This document shows positions 16,442-24,458 of a stretch of DNA of 39,980 nt, piece by piece. Below the pieces are notes generated by a model. The model was not told the DNA's origin, searched no databases, and worked only from the letters and a program-made list of their open reading frames with translations. The DNA is from G020354085 sp964482055 (lineage in GTDB: Bacteria > Pseudomonadota > Gammaproteobacteria > Acidiferrobacterales > Sulfurifustaceae): positions 1-39,980 of the forward strand of contig CAYZVX010000015.1 of assembly GCA_964482055.1 (NCBI GenBank), read 5' to 3'. The position numbers and the translations under genes were made by a program. Positions within the stretch are counted from its first letter, which is position 1; each line of letters opens with the position of its first letter.

Positions 16442-17224
16442 ATGCGTGTAGGGTTGTTCGTCACTTGCCTCGTCGACCTCGTGCGGCCGCGCATCGGCTT
16501 CGCGAGCCTGCGCCTGCTTCAGGCCATTGGCGCCGAGGTGATCGTCCCGTCCAGCCAGACCTGCTGCGGGCAGCCGGGCTACAACTCCGGCGACCTGCCT
16601 GCCGCCCGGGCGCTGGGTCGCAAGCTCGCCGAGGAATTCCGCGATTGCGACTACCTCGTGGCGCCGTCCGGTTCCTGCGCCGCAATGATTCGCCATCACT
16701 ATCCCGCGCTGTTTCGCAACGACCCAGAGCGGCTGCCCGAAATCGAGCGCCTCGCCGCCCGTAGCTATGAGTTGACCGACTTCCTGGTGAACGTCGCGCG
16801 AATAGTCGACGTGCCGGGCCGGTTCGCGGGTACGGTCACCTACCACGACTCCTGCTCCGGGCTGCGCGAGCTGGGCGTGAAGGCGCAACCGCGCGCGCTG
16901 CTTGGCCGGGTGCAGGGGTTGCAGGTGCGCGAGATGCGCGAACCCGAGACCTGCTGCGGATTCGGCGGCACGTTTTCCGTCAAGTTCGGCGACATCTCCG
17001 CGCGTATGAGCGACAACAAGTGCGAACAGATCGCGGCGACCGGGGTCGATGCCGTGGTAGCCGGCGACCCCGGCTGCCTGCTCAACATCGAAGGCCGCCT
17101 GCGCCGCCGCGGCGACTACGCGACCCGGGTGCTGCACATCGCCGAAATCCTTGCCGGCGATGTGCAGCGATGCACGAGTGCCGCGGAAGACAGGATGTCG
17201 GGAGCGGCCGAGGAGCCGCCATGA
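16442..17224 (+). CDS. lutA: L-lactate oxidation iron-sulfur subunit (LutA/YkgE type)
   Basis: 260-aa protein with the paired cysteine-rich (CCG) domains of LutA/GlpC-type subunits. The motifs are SQTCCGQPGYNSGD (about 36-49), PSGSCAAM, the second-domain DSCSGLRELG, and ETCCGFGGTFSVKFG with GDPGCLLNIEG. It forms, with LutB and LutC, the flavin-free complex oxidising L-lactate to pyruvate. The ATG at 16442 matches the usual LutA N-terminus (MRVGLFVTCLVD); an ATG at 16409 is possible and neither has a strong ribosome site. The last 20 or so residues are unusual and coincide with a copy of the dispersed repeat element. The stop overlaps the lutB start (ATGA). Confidence 0.9.
   Translation: MRVGLFVTCLVDLVRPRIGFASLRLLQAIGAEVIVPSSQTCCGQPGYNSGDLPAARALGRKLAEEFRDCDYLVAPSGSCAAMIRHHYPALFRNDPERLPEIERLAARSYELTDFLVNVARIVDVPGRFAGTVTYHDSCSGLRELGVKAQPRALLGRVQGLQVREMREPETCCGFGGTFSVKFGDISARMSDNKCEQIAATGVDAVVAGDPGCLLNIEGRLRRRGDYATRVLHIAEILAGDVQRCTSAAEDRMSGAAEEPP
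17159..17197 (+). repeat. Repeat-family copy inside the 3' end of lutA
   Basis: The first 27 nt match the minus-strand sequence of the 8.0-kb repeat at 23 of 27 positions. The copy keeps the hairpin, here GTGCA-GCGA-TGCAC (17162-17175). It is translated as the LutA C-terminal tail. Confidence 0.65.
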
Positions 17225-18627
17225 GAGTCGCAACGGCCGCGTTCAAGCGCAAGGCACACGACAACCTGCACAACCCGAAGCTGCAGCACGCGCTCAGGCG
17301 CCTGCAGGAGCGCTTCGTCGGGGCGCGCGCCGCGGCGCTTGGCGACATTGACAACTATGCCGAACTGCGCGCCGCCGCCACCGACATCCGCCGTCACACG
17401 CTCGAGTACCTGGACGCCTACCTCACGCACTTCGAGCAGCAGGTAACTGCGAGCGGCGGCGAGGTGCACTGGGCGCGCGATGCCGAAGAGGTCCACCGCC
17501 TGCTGCTTGGCATCGCGCGCCGGCACCGGGTGCGCAAGATCGCCAAGTCCAAGTCCATGGTGACCGAGGAATGCGCGGTCAACGAGGCGCTGGTGCGCGC
17601 CGGCATCGAGGTGATCGAAACCGACCTCGGCGAGTACATCCTGCAGCTCGCCGGGGAGCCGCCGTCGCACATCGTCGCCCCCGTGGTGCACAAGAACAAG
17701 GAAGAGATTGCCGACCTTTTTGCGCAGCATCACCGCCGTCCGCGCCAAACCGGCATCGCCGAGCTGTGCCGCGAGGCGCGCGAGGTGTTACGACCGCATT
17801 TCCTTTGCGCCGACATGGGCATGAGCGGTGCCAATTTCCTGATCGCCGAAACCGGCTCGGCGCTGATCGTGACCAACGAAGGAAACGGACGCCTGGTCAG
17901 CACGCTGCCACGCGTGCACGTCGTGGTCACGGGCGTCGAGAAGGTCGTGCCGACGCTGGAGGATGCCTCGGTGCTGTTGCGCCTGCTGCCGCGCTCGGCC
18001 ACCGGCCAGGCCATCACAAACTATGTCTCGGTGCTGACCGGGCCGCGCCGCGCCGGCGATGCCGACGGCCCTGAGCACTTCCACGTGATCCTCGTGGACA
18101 ACGGCCGCTCGCGCCTGCTCGGCACCGAGCTCGAGCCGATGCTCGCCTGCATCCGCTGCGGGGCGTGCATGAACCACTGCCCGGTCTACCAGAACATCGG
18201 GGGGCACGCCTACGGCTGGGTCTATCCCGGTCCGATGGGCTCGGTGCTGACGCCGAGCTTTGTCGGCTTGGGCGAGGCGCGCGATTTGCCCAACGCCTCG
18301 ACACTGTGCGGCGCGTGCGCCGAGGTCTGCCCGGTCGGCATCCCGCTGCCTGACCTGTTGCGTAGCCTTCGGGTGCGCCAGGTCGAGCAGCGCCTGCGGC
18401 CACGTAAGGAGCGCATCCTACTGCGCCTGTGGTCGTGGCTCGCGCAGCGCCCGACACTGTACGCGCTCGCCACACGCATCGGCGTGCGCGCGTTGCGCGC
18501 GCTCGCCAATGAGCACGGGATGATCACGCGGCTGCCGCCCAATCCGGGCTGGACCGGCGGGCGCGACTTTCCGGCGCCCGAGGGGCGCACGTTCCGCGAA
18601 CTGTATGCCAGGCGGGGCCGGTCGTGA
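17221..18627 (+). CDS. lutB: L-lactate oxidation iron-sulfur protein (LutB/YkgF type)
   Basis: 468-aa protein joining an N-terminal LUD domain (about 60-290, with KSKSMVTEECAVNEALVRAG, and GMSGANFLIAETGSALIVTNEGN near 200-222) to a C-terminal ferredoxin-like region. The two [4Fe-4S] motifs are CIRCGACMNHCPVY (about 310-323) and CGACAEVCPVGIPL (about 361-374). It passes electrons from lactate oxidation towards the quinone pool. The ATG at 17221 overlaps the lutA stop, and the gene ends in a GTGA overlap with lutC, so lutABC is one translationally coupled operon. Length is as expected. Confidence 0.94.
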   Translation: MRVATAAFKRKAHDNLHNPKLQHALRRLQERFVGARAAALGDIDNYAELRAAATDIRRHTLEYLDAYLTHFEQQVTASGGEVHWARDAEEVHRLLLGIARRHRVRKIAKSKSMVTEECAVNEALVRAGIEVIETDLGEYILQLAGEPPSHIVAPVVHKNKEEIADLFAQHHRRPRQTGIAELCREAREVLRPHFLCADMGMSGANFLIAETGSALIVTNEGNGRLVSTLPRVHVVVTGVEKVVPTLEDASVLLRLLPRSATGQAITNYVSVLTGPRRAGDADGPEHFHVILVDNGRSRLLGTELEPMLACIRCGACMNHCPVYQNIGGHAYGWVYPGPMGSVLTPSFVGLGEARDLPNASTLCGACAEVCPVGIPLPDLLRSLRVRQVEQRLRPRKERILLRLWSWLAQRPTLYALATRIGVRALRALANEHGMITRLPPNPGWTGGRDFPAPEGRTFRELYARRGRS

Positions 18628-19268
18628 GTGCGCGTGACAGAATCCTTGCGCGCATCCGCCAGACGCGCCATCCGGATCGCCCTGCCGACCAAGGCCTGTG
18701 GGCGCGCCTCAACGCGCGCCCGCGCGGCCCGCTGCCATCCATCGAGCCTGACCTGGTGGAGCGATTCCGCCAACGCGCGATAGCGCTAGCAAGCGATGTG
18801 CGCGGACCGGTAGCGGCGAGCGAAACGCCGGTGGCGATTGCGGCTTACTTGATGGAAAAGCAATTGTCCTTGCAGGCAGTCTGCTGGCCGCCGCTTCGGA
18901 ACCTGAACTGGTCGCGGGCCGGCCTCAGTGTCGAAGCGCGCGGCGCCGCCGCCGGCGATTTGGTCGGCATCACCGGGGTGTTCTGCGCGATCGCCGAAAC
19001 CGGAACGCTGATGCTGCTGTCGGGGGCCGACACGCCGGCCACAGTGAGCCTGCTGCCGGAGACGCACATCGCGTTGCTGCCGCTCGCGCGCATCGTGGCG
19101 CGCATGGAGGAAGGCTGGGATTGGCTGCGCCGCGACCCGGGCACATTGCCCCGCAGCATCAATCTCATTTCCGGACCGTCACGCACCGCCGACGTCGAAC
19201 AGACCGTCACGCTTGGCGCGCACGGACCTTACCGCGTATGCATCGTGCTTGTATCGGACAACCTGTAA
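18624..19268 (+). CDS. lutC: L-lactate oxidation LUD-domain protein (LutC/YkgG type)
   Basis: 214-aa LUD-domain protein. It starts at GTG 18624, overlapping the lutB stop (GTGA). The N-terminus SARDRILARIRQT and the motif VGITGVFCAIAETGTLMLLSG (about 113-133) are family-typical. The end HGPYRVCIVLVSDNL is also characteristic. It is the third component of the LutABC lactate oxidation complex. Its 3' end converges with the DsrE-fold gene after 42 bp, in which no clear terminator is visible; GCGCGGCGCTGGAC at about 19270 matches the core of the repeat family. Confidence 0.9.
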   Translation: MSARDRILARIRQTRHPDRPADQGLWARLNARPRGPLPSIEPDLVERFRQRAIALASDVRGPVAASETPVAIAAYLMEKQLSLQAVCWPPLRNLNWSRAGLSVEARGAAAGDLVGITGVFCAIAETGTLMLLSGADTPATVSLLPETHIALLPLARIVARMEEGWDWLRRDPGTLPRSINLISGPSRTADVEQTVTLGAHGPYRVCIVLVSDNL

Positions 19269-19310
19269 GGCGCGGCGCTGGACCGGCCCCGAGCCGCCGC
19301 CGTGCCCGGG

Positions 19311-19646
19311 TCAAAGTGTAATCACCTGGTCGACGCCGCCTGCCTTCTGCAGCGCGCCGTACAGATTCGGGAAGCAGCCGATCGAGAACGCCTTGTGAAT
19401 CCGGTCATCGATGCGGCGCAGCTCGCAACACTGGTCGCAGCCCATGACCAGGATGCCGTGCTTGCTCGCTACCGCGGCGAGTCGCTCGGCCGTCGGGTTG
19501 CCATCCGTCAGCAGATAGTTGTTGTCCACGAAAAAGAACATGCCGACCACGGTGACTACGTGCCGGCCCTCCTCGAGCTGCGGAAGAATCATTTTTTCGA
19601 GGATGTAGCTTGCGTTACCGGTCGAGAATATGTAGGCGACGCGCAT
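19311..19646 (-). CDS. DsrE-fold protein, SaoD-like
   Basis: 111-aa single-domain protein of the DsrE/DsrF-like alpha/beta fold. It begins MRVAYIFSTGNASYILEKMI and carries a cluster MGCDQCCELR at about 70-79 plus SIGCFPNLYGAL near 90, so four cysteines are available for metal or persulfide binding. The overall pattern resembles the DsrE-related proteins named SaoD, described from proposed organometal/selenium gene neighbourhoods; that match is from memory and tentative. It lies 86 bp downstream of the lipoprotein gene on the same strand and may be driven by the same sigma-54-type promoter. No selenocysteine is involved here. Confidence 0.7.
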   Translation of the reverse strand: MRVAYIFSTGNASYILEKMILPQLEEGRHVVTVVGMFFFVDNNYLLTDGNPTAERLAAVASKHGILVMGCDQCCELRRIDDRIHKAFSIGCFPNLYGALQKAGGVDQVITL

Positions 19647-19732
19647 GGTTGTTCTCCGTCACGGACCTGTTTGTTCTGTCGCTTGCCGGGCACCGGCGGC
19701 TCTCCCGGCGCCCGGGGTTCAACGCCTGGACG

Positions 19733-21763
19733 CTAACCGCCGCAGGGATTCGGCGGAACGCCGCCACCCCCGCCACCACCGCCCCCGCCGCTACCACCTC
19801 CGCCGCCGCTCGACGGTGCGGCCGCGGCGCGATAGCTCGCATAGGCAAACCCGGTGGCCGCGCCGGGCAGCGTGATGACGTTGACCAGCTTGCGCGTGGC
19901 GGTGTCGATGACGTCGATCGCGCCGTTGCGGATCTGGTAGAACTTTTTGCCGTTCGGCGAGAACGTGCCGGTGAACGAACTCGGCAGCGCTACGGTCTCG
20001 GTGATGAGATATGGCGGCGCCAGACCTTTCATGTCGACGATTTGGATGCCGTCCGCGCCCACGAAGGTAAGCAGCCAGATCTCGTCGCTGAAAAAAATGG
20101 CGTCGGCGCCGCTGCCCTGGATGCGCGCCACGTTCGCCTCGCTGGTGCCAGCACGACCGAGCAGGCCATTCAGGATGAAACGCGGCCCGGGGTCGGAGGC
20201 ATTCACCTTGCGCAGGTAGGCGCGTGTGATGTTGTCCACGCTCGTGCCGGTCAGGCTGTCGCCCGGCAGGGAAACGTACTGGTAGTTGACGCTCGTCGCT
20301 GTGCCGCCCGTGGAGGCGAAGCTGACGTTCACCGTATAGGTCGCGCCATTGGTGAAGGCGGTGGGACTGCCCGGTGTCTGAGTGGCGAGGTCCGGGGTGA
20401 GCACATCCTTCAGATCCATGACGATGCGCTCGATCTCGAAGACATTGGCCGGGTTGGTCACGTCCCACAGGCTCTCGCTGTTGTCGCCCTCGTTTTCCAC
20501 GTGCATGATGAACTCGTTGCCGACATTGCGGTTCATCAGCGAGGCCATCCACGGGCTGGTGCGCTGCCCGGAGGGGCTACACGGAACGTTGTTTGTGTTT
20601 GGCACCGGGCAGGTCGGCGCGGATCCAACTCCCCCGCGCGCCGCCGGCGCGCTCGCCCGGGAGATGACCGGCACGGCCACCTGCACGACCTGCGGAGACG
20701 CCGTAGTGAGATTGTCGATGCGGGCGCCCGTGATCGTGTCGCCCTGCACGTCCGGCCACCAAGTCCAGACCTGGCCGGCGGCGTTGCGCAAGGCGGTGGA
20801 ATCACACGGCTCGCTATAGGTGTTCTTGTCGACCTCGGAGGTGCCGGTCGCCAAGCGGTTGTAGTTCAAGCGGCCCGGCGCCGTCCCGCCCGCCGGCGTG
20901 TAGAGCGAGCTGAAGGTGCCGACGACGTTGTTGTTCTGGTCCTTGACCTGACCGAGGCGCGGATAGATGAACCGCACCGGGTATCCGAAGGTGGGCGAGG
21001 CCGGGTCGGTATCGAGAAAGAACGCGTGATCGCCCATGCGCTCGGCGAACATGGTGAGCTTGCCGTCCGGGGTGGGCTCGATGCCGACCGGCGTGTAACC
21101 CATGTTGTGAAACGGCGGCGGCACGGTGATGGCGGCCGGCACCGCCTTGGCCCCAGTCAACGGCTTGGTATTGATGCCGCTGCGCGCGGTTCGCACCGCG
21201 CAGAAATCGACGGTCTGGGCCTCGGCGACACTCGTCTGGGTTCGATCGAAGTACGGACGCAGCGCTGCCTTGTCCGCAAGGGCGGCCTGCACCGCGGAGG
21301 CGCTCGTCCCAAAGCCGAGAAAGTCGGCAACCGCGTGCAGCGCGTTGACGATCGCCGATCCCACGGTTCCTTCGCGGTTGCCCTGCACGGAAGGCGAAAC
21401 CACGCGTGGCAACACCTCGAGCGTCGTTGGATCGATGCCCCAGACGTTGGCCCCGGAGCCGACCCAGATCGGACCGTCGTAGAACGCCTGCTTGTGCGTG
21501 CCGCCGGAACCGGACATTCCGGTTACGGCCGTCGCCATGACGGCGTCGGTGGTGAGATCGATACGCGCAATGCTGTCGCCGACACCGTCACTATCGGAGT
21601 CGTAGAATGCGAACAGCGCCGGAGTGAGCACGGTGGCGGCCGCCGTCGGCGTCGTCGTACTCTCGGTACCGGTACAGGCACCGAGCGTCACGGCAATGCC
21701 AATTCCGGTCAACAAGGATCCCGCGGGTCGCACCATACGCGCGAAGACGCTCGGTCGTTTCAT
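19733..21763 (-). CDS. Beta-propeller-like lipoprotein with Gly-rich tail
   Basis: 676-aa secreted protein of unknown function. A lipoprotein signal ends in the lipobox LGAC near residue 26 (GIAVTLGACTGTES). The mature part has many short beta-rich repeats of YVTN type (for example FSPNGKKFYQIRNGAIDVIDTATRKLVNVITLPG near the end), suggesting a propeller. Near the N-terminus YDSDSDGVGDSIARIDL resembles a calcium-binding thrombospondin type 3 turn. The C-terminus is almost pure glycine and serine (about 650-670) and ends PPNPCGG. The ATG at 21763 is supported by AGGAGGAG about 8 nt upstream. A sigma-54-like promoter lies 71-86 bp upstream. Probably surface or outer-membrane anchored. Confidence 0.75.
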   Translation of the reverse strand: MKRPSVFARMVRPAGSLLTGIGIAVTLGACTGTESTTTPTAAATVLTPALFAFYDSDSDGVGDSIARIDLTTDAVMATAVTGMSGSGGTHKQAFYDGPIWVGSGANVWGIDPTTLEVLPRVVSPSVQGNREGTVGSAIVNALHAVADFLGFGTSASAVQAALADKAALRPYFDRTQTSVAEAQTVDFCAVRTARSGINTKPLTGAKAVPAAITVPPPFHNMGYTPVGIEPTPDGKLTMFAERMGDHAFFLDTDPASPTFGYPVRFIYPRLGQVKDQNNNVVGTFSSLYTPAGGTAPGRLNYNRLATGTSEVDKNTYSEPCDSTALRNAAGQVWTWWPDVQGDTITGARIDNLTTASPQVVQVAVPVISRASAPAARGGVGSAPTCPVPNTNNVPCSPSGQRTSPWMASLMNRNVGNEFIMHVENEGDNSESLWDVTNPANVFEIERIVMDLKDVLTPDLATQTPGSPTAFTNGATYTVNVSFASTGGTATSVNYQYVSLPGDSLTGTSVDNITRAYLRKVNASDPGPRFILNGLLGRAGTSEANVARIQGSGADAIFFSDEIWLLTFVGADGIQIVDMKGLAPPYLITETVALPSSFTGTFSPNGKKFYQIRNGAIDVIDTATRKLVNVITLPGAATGFAYASYRAAAAPSSGGGGGSGGGGGGGGGGVPPNPCGG

Positions 21764-21833
21764 CTCTTGGTCTCCTCCTGGTGAATCGCGGCACGTCGAT
21801 CGCGCCCGCGTGGCTCGAATGATATGGCTCGCC

Positions 21834-21849
21834 AGCATAAAGCGTACCA
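21834..21849 (-). promoter_or_regulatory. Sigma-54-type promoter ahead of the lipoprotein gene
   Basis: On the minus strand TGGTACGCTTTATGCT matches the sigma-54 consensus TGGCACGNNNNTTGCW at 14 of 16 positions, with GG and GC exactly 10 nt apart. It is nearly identical to the promoter at 23495 (16 of 18 bases including the following GG). The expected transcription start is near 21822, giving a leader of about 60 nt. Confidence 0.65.
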
Positions 21850-21972
21850 GCTGGCAGCTCGCGTGATGCCGCGGCCAACGTGCATGAGAACAAGGGGATA
21901 AGGCAGATCCAATATCGGCGTGCGCGCGATCGACAATGCAAAACACCCCGCTGTCCGCGGCGACATCCGTAT

Positions 21973-21981
21973 TTTGCAACG
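21973..21981 (-). promoter_or_regulatory. Candidate activator site CGTTGCAAA (lipoprotein promoter)
   Basis: CGTTGCAAA on the minus strand, about 125 bp upstream of the -24 element, where sigma-54 activators normally bind. The same 9-mer precedes the two other sigma-54-type promoters in this window. An inverted GCAAAA lies at about 21937. The rest of the 382-bp gap 21764-22145 holds no gene. Confidence 0.5.
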
Positions 21982-22145
21982 AGCAGCAGGAATGCCCACC
22001 TCCGGCGCACGGGCCAGCGGCCGCAACCGGACTAGGCGTTATCGCCAACGCCGGATGGGATTGCCGCGCGCAGCAGAGGCGCGCGCAGTCCTGACAAGGG
22101 CAGGTGGGCGTTATAGGATCGCACCGAAGGCGGCGAGCGCAAACC

Positions 22146-23390
22146 ATGAAACGGTGTGTTGGCATCTCGGCGGGCGTTGCGCTGGCAGTTGCAGCAGGTA
22201 TCGCACTCTACTGGGGCAGTCCGGACCTCCTGCGACGCGCATCGGTACCCGCGGTGCCCGATGACGCCGTGAGCGCGTTCCTGGCGGCGCACTGGCCCGA
22301 TATACTGCCCGCGCAGGGCGATCCGCCACCCCAGTTCACCGCGCTCGAGGCATCGCTCGCCCCCGAGGCCTGCGGCCAGTGCCACTCGGAGCAGTACCGC
22401 GATTGGCAAACCAGCTTGCACAGCCAGGCGGTCGGCCCGGGCTTGTTGTGGCAGTTCCGTCTCATGGATCAGCAGGCGGCCAATGCCTGCATGCGTTGCC
22501 ACGCCCCGCTCGCTGAACAGAAAGCGCTGATGGCGATCGAGCACGGCTGGCCGGCCGCCCCGGCCGCAGCGCCACCGGCATATGTGTCCGAGCAACTGCA
22601 TCGCCAGGGGCTGGTGTGCGCCGCCTGCCATGTCCGTGCCCACACGCGCTTCGGCCCGCCGCCGCGCGCCGTCAGCCCAACCCCGGTTCCGCACGGCGGA
22701 TTTCGCGCGCATACGGCCTTCGAGGACAGTCGATTCTGCGCGGGTTGTCATCAGTTCCCTGACTCCGGTACGCGCCTCAATGGCAAGCTGCTCGAGAATA
22801 CGTACGAGGAATGGCGCACGAGCCGCGCCGCCGCCGCGGGACAGACCTGCCAGACCTGCCACATGCCCGAGCGCCGCCACCTGTGGCGCGGCATTCACGA
22901 TCCGCAAATGACGGCCACGGCGCTGACGGTGGCGCTCGATGTCAGCACGGCCGGCAGCGCGCGCCTGCGCGCGCAGGCGCGCGTCACCAACACCGGGGCC
23001 GGTCACCACTTTCCGACCTATGTGGTCCCCGAGGTGGTGCTGATGCTGACGCTCGTCGATGCGCAGGGACGGCGCCGCGACGAGATCGCACGCCACGTGA
23101 TCGCACGGCGCGCCAACGTCGAGCTCACGCAGGAGCTGTCGGATACACGCCTCGCGAACGGCGAATCGCGCGTGCTGAACGCGGAGTTCGCCCGGCCCGC
23201 GGCAACGGGCTGGCACGTGGAGCTGCGCATGGCCGTTCACCCGGGCGCGCACTACGAACGCAGCTTCCGCCATGCCCTGGCGGGAGCCGACAACATGAAC
23301 CGCGAGGCGCAGCGCCTGCTGCGCGCGGCGCTGGCGCGCATCGACACCGCTCGCTACGAGGTCACGCTCGCGTGCCGCCGCATCGACTGA
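22146..23390 (+). CDS. Pentaheme c-type cytochrome
   Basis: 414-aa exported or membrane-anchored cytochrome. A hydrophobic signal/anchor spans residues 4-23. Five CxxCH heme sites follow: CGQCH (76-80), CMRCH (115-119), CAACH (158-162), CAGCH (198-202) and CQTCH (235-239). The arrangement and the NTYEEWRTSRAAAAGQTCQT region resemble the cytochrome c554-like multiheme family. The last 170 residues carry no heme sites and look beta-rich (ARVTNTGAGHHFPTYVVPEV), a possible docking domain. The ATG at 22146 directly precedes the signal sequence. It is divergent from the lipoprotein gene and upstream of the triheme cytochrome and porin. Likely periplasmic electron carrier or reductase; partner unknown. 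Confidence 0.88.
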   Translation: MKRCVGISAGVALAVAAGIALYWGSPDLLRRASVPAVPDDAVSAFLAAHWPDILPAQGDPPPQFTALEASLAPEACGQCHSEQYRDWQTSLHSQAVGPGLLWQFRLMDQQAANACMRCHAPLAEQKALMAIEHGWPAAPAAAPPAYVSEQLHRQGLVCAACHVRAHTRFGPPPRAVSPTPVPHGGFRAHTAFEDSRFCAGCHQFPDSGTRLNGKLLENTYEEWRTSRAAAAGQTCQTCHMPERRHLWRGIHDPQMTATALTVALDVSTAGSARLRAQARVTNTGAGHHFPTYVVPEVVLMLTLVDAQGRRRDEIARHVIARRANVELTQELSDTRLANGESRVLNAEFARPAATGWHVELRMAVHPGAHYERSFRHALAGADNMNREAQRLLRAALARIDTARYEVTLACRRID

Positions 23391-23404
23391 GCGGCGGCAC
23401 CAAA

Positions 23405-23413
23405 CGTTGCAAA
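23405..23413 (+). promoter_or_regulatory. Candidate activator site CGTTGCAAA (cytochrome-porin promoter)
   Basis: CGTTGCAAA centred about 87 bp upstream of the -24 GG of the promoter at 23495. It is shared with the two other sigma-54-type promoter regions. A TGCAAAT at 23408-23414 is repeated inverted (ATTTGCA) near 23476. Confidence 0.5.
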
Positions 23414-23415
23414 TT

Positions 23416-23463
23416 GCTCACGCCCATTCATGCTCGCAGAGTTCTGCAATATTGCGCGTGAGC
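23416..23463. repeat. Nested dyad between the pentaheme gene and the sigma-54 promoter
   Basis: Perfect 8-bp arms GCTCACGC (23416-23423) and GCGTGAGC (23456-23463) enclose a smaller dyad GCAGA-GT-TCTGC (23436-23447) and the palindrome GCAATATTGC (23446-23455). It may be an activator-binding region, or a terminator hairpin for the preceding cytochrome gene; no U-tract follows, which favours the former. Confidence 0.5.
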
Positions 23464-23494
23464 ATAACCGCGCCCATTTGCAGGGAAAATCCCG

Positions 23495-23510
23495 TGGCAC
23501 GCATTATGCT
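23495..23510 (+). promoter_or_regulatory. Sigma-54-type promoter ahead of the cytochrome-porin operon
   Basis: TGGCACGCATTATGCT matches TGGCACGNNNNTTGCW at 15 of 16 positions, with correct GG-N10-GC spacing. Expected transcription start is near 23521, about 47 nt before the GTG of the Cys-rich peptide gene. Confidence 0.75.
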
Positions 23511-23567
23511 GGAACAACCGTTAATGCACGCCCACAACATGTGACACGACCGCGACGGAGAAGCGCA

Positions 23568-23828
23568 GTGAAAATCTGGTCTTTCGGACTGATCGTGGCA
23601 GCCGCAGCACTGGCCGTGGCGACTCCGGCGTCGTTCGCCGGTGCCGACACTGCCACGAGCGCCGCCGCCCACGACCCGGTCGCGAGCACCCCCGCACCGG
23701 AGGTCAAATCGAACCGCCTGCGCTTTCGATCCGCTTCCGGCACCTGCGCCTGCACCTGCGCCAAGGGCGGCATGGGCGAGGCTGAAATTCGCAAGGCCGA
23801 GGAGGCGCGAACCGGCGCCAAAGACTGA
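23568..23828 (+). CDS. Small exported Cys-rich protein (CACTC motif)
   Basis: 86-aa protein starting at GTG 23568, with GGAG about 10 nt upstream. Residues 1-24 form a clear signal peptide (KIWSFGLIVAAAALAVATPASFA). The mature part is short and ends with a compact motif, SGTCACTCAKGGMGEAEIRK, holding three cysteines in C-x-C-x-C spacing. No heme CxxCH is present. Such a cluster could bind a metal, carry a persulfide or accept a thiol. It is first gene behind a sigma-54-type promoter and precedes a triheme cytochrome and a porin. I do not recognise the family. Confidence 0.7.
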   Translation: MKIWSFGLIVAAAALAVATPASFAGADTATSAAAHDPVASTPAPEVKSNRLRFRSASGTCACTCAKGGMGEAEIRKAEEARTGAKD

Positions 23829-23902
23829 GCCGCGTACGGCTCGAAACCACGTCGCCCGGGGCGACCCCACGGGGCGTGAACCACAAGACGAGGAGGAGCG
23901 CG

Positions 23903-24406
23903 ATGATGTCACCCCGATCAACCCGCAAGCCGGTCCGCCGTATCGCCGGATACGCCGGCGCCACCCTGCTGGCGACCGTGGCCGCAGTCGTGTGGTCCGT
24001 GCTGGCAACAGCGCCGCAGTCTGACGGCGGCGTGCCGGTGTCCGTGGCGGCGAACGGCTGGGGCAGCGAAGCGCTTGAGACGCTGCAGGCGCACGCCCGG
24101 GAGCTCGCGCCGATTCCGGTGGCCAATGCCTGTGGCATCGGCGCCTCTTCCTGCTTCAAGTGTCACAACGGCAAGCGCGCCGAGGCCCCCAAGATGGACA
24201 AGGACAAGGCGCCGTGGCACGCGCAGCACAAGACCGTCAACGACTCGTGCGCCGGATGCCATGGCGGCAATGCGCGCATCATCAAAAAAGAGCTGTCGCA
24301 CCAGGGCATGGTGAACGATCCACGCACCAAGCCCGAACTATGCGCCTCCTGTCACAAAGCAGACGACCCGGCTGCCCTGGTGAAACGCTACGCGAAGACG
24401 CCGTAA
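23903..24406 (+). CDS. Triheme c-type cytochrome
   Basis: 167-aa periplasmic or membrane-anchored cytochrome. A basic N-terminus and hydrophobic segment (about 15-37) form a signal or anchor, followed by three heme sites: CFKCH (84-88), CAGCH (116-120) and CASCH (147-151). The start is ATG 23903 or 23906; AGGAGGAG at 23891 suits the second slightly better. It has extra histidines (WHAQHK, LSHQG) that could be distal heme ligands. It lies between the Cys-rich peptide and the porin on one likely transcript, so a role at the inner face of the outer membrane is plausible. Family assignment beyond a small multiheme cytochrome is not possible by eye. Confidence 0.87.
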   Translation: MMSPRSTRKPVRRIAGYAGATLLATVAAVVWSVLATAPQSDGGVPVSVAANGWGSEALETLQAHARELAPIPVANACGIGASSCFKCHNGKRAEAPKMDKDKAPWHAQHKTVNDSCAGCHGGNARIIKKELSHQGMVNDPRTKPELCASCHKADDPAALVKRYAKTP

Positions 24407-24458
24407 CGCAGCCATGTGCAAACAACCAACCGCATACCAGCACGTGGGGGAACCCATC

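Noticed and set aside
23390..23412. GGCACCAAACGTTGC as a sigma-54 promoter right after the pentaheme gene
   Set aside because: GG and GC are 11, not 10, nt apart, which abolishes sigma-54 recognition; the better element at 23495 is nearer to the start codon.
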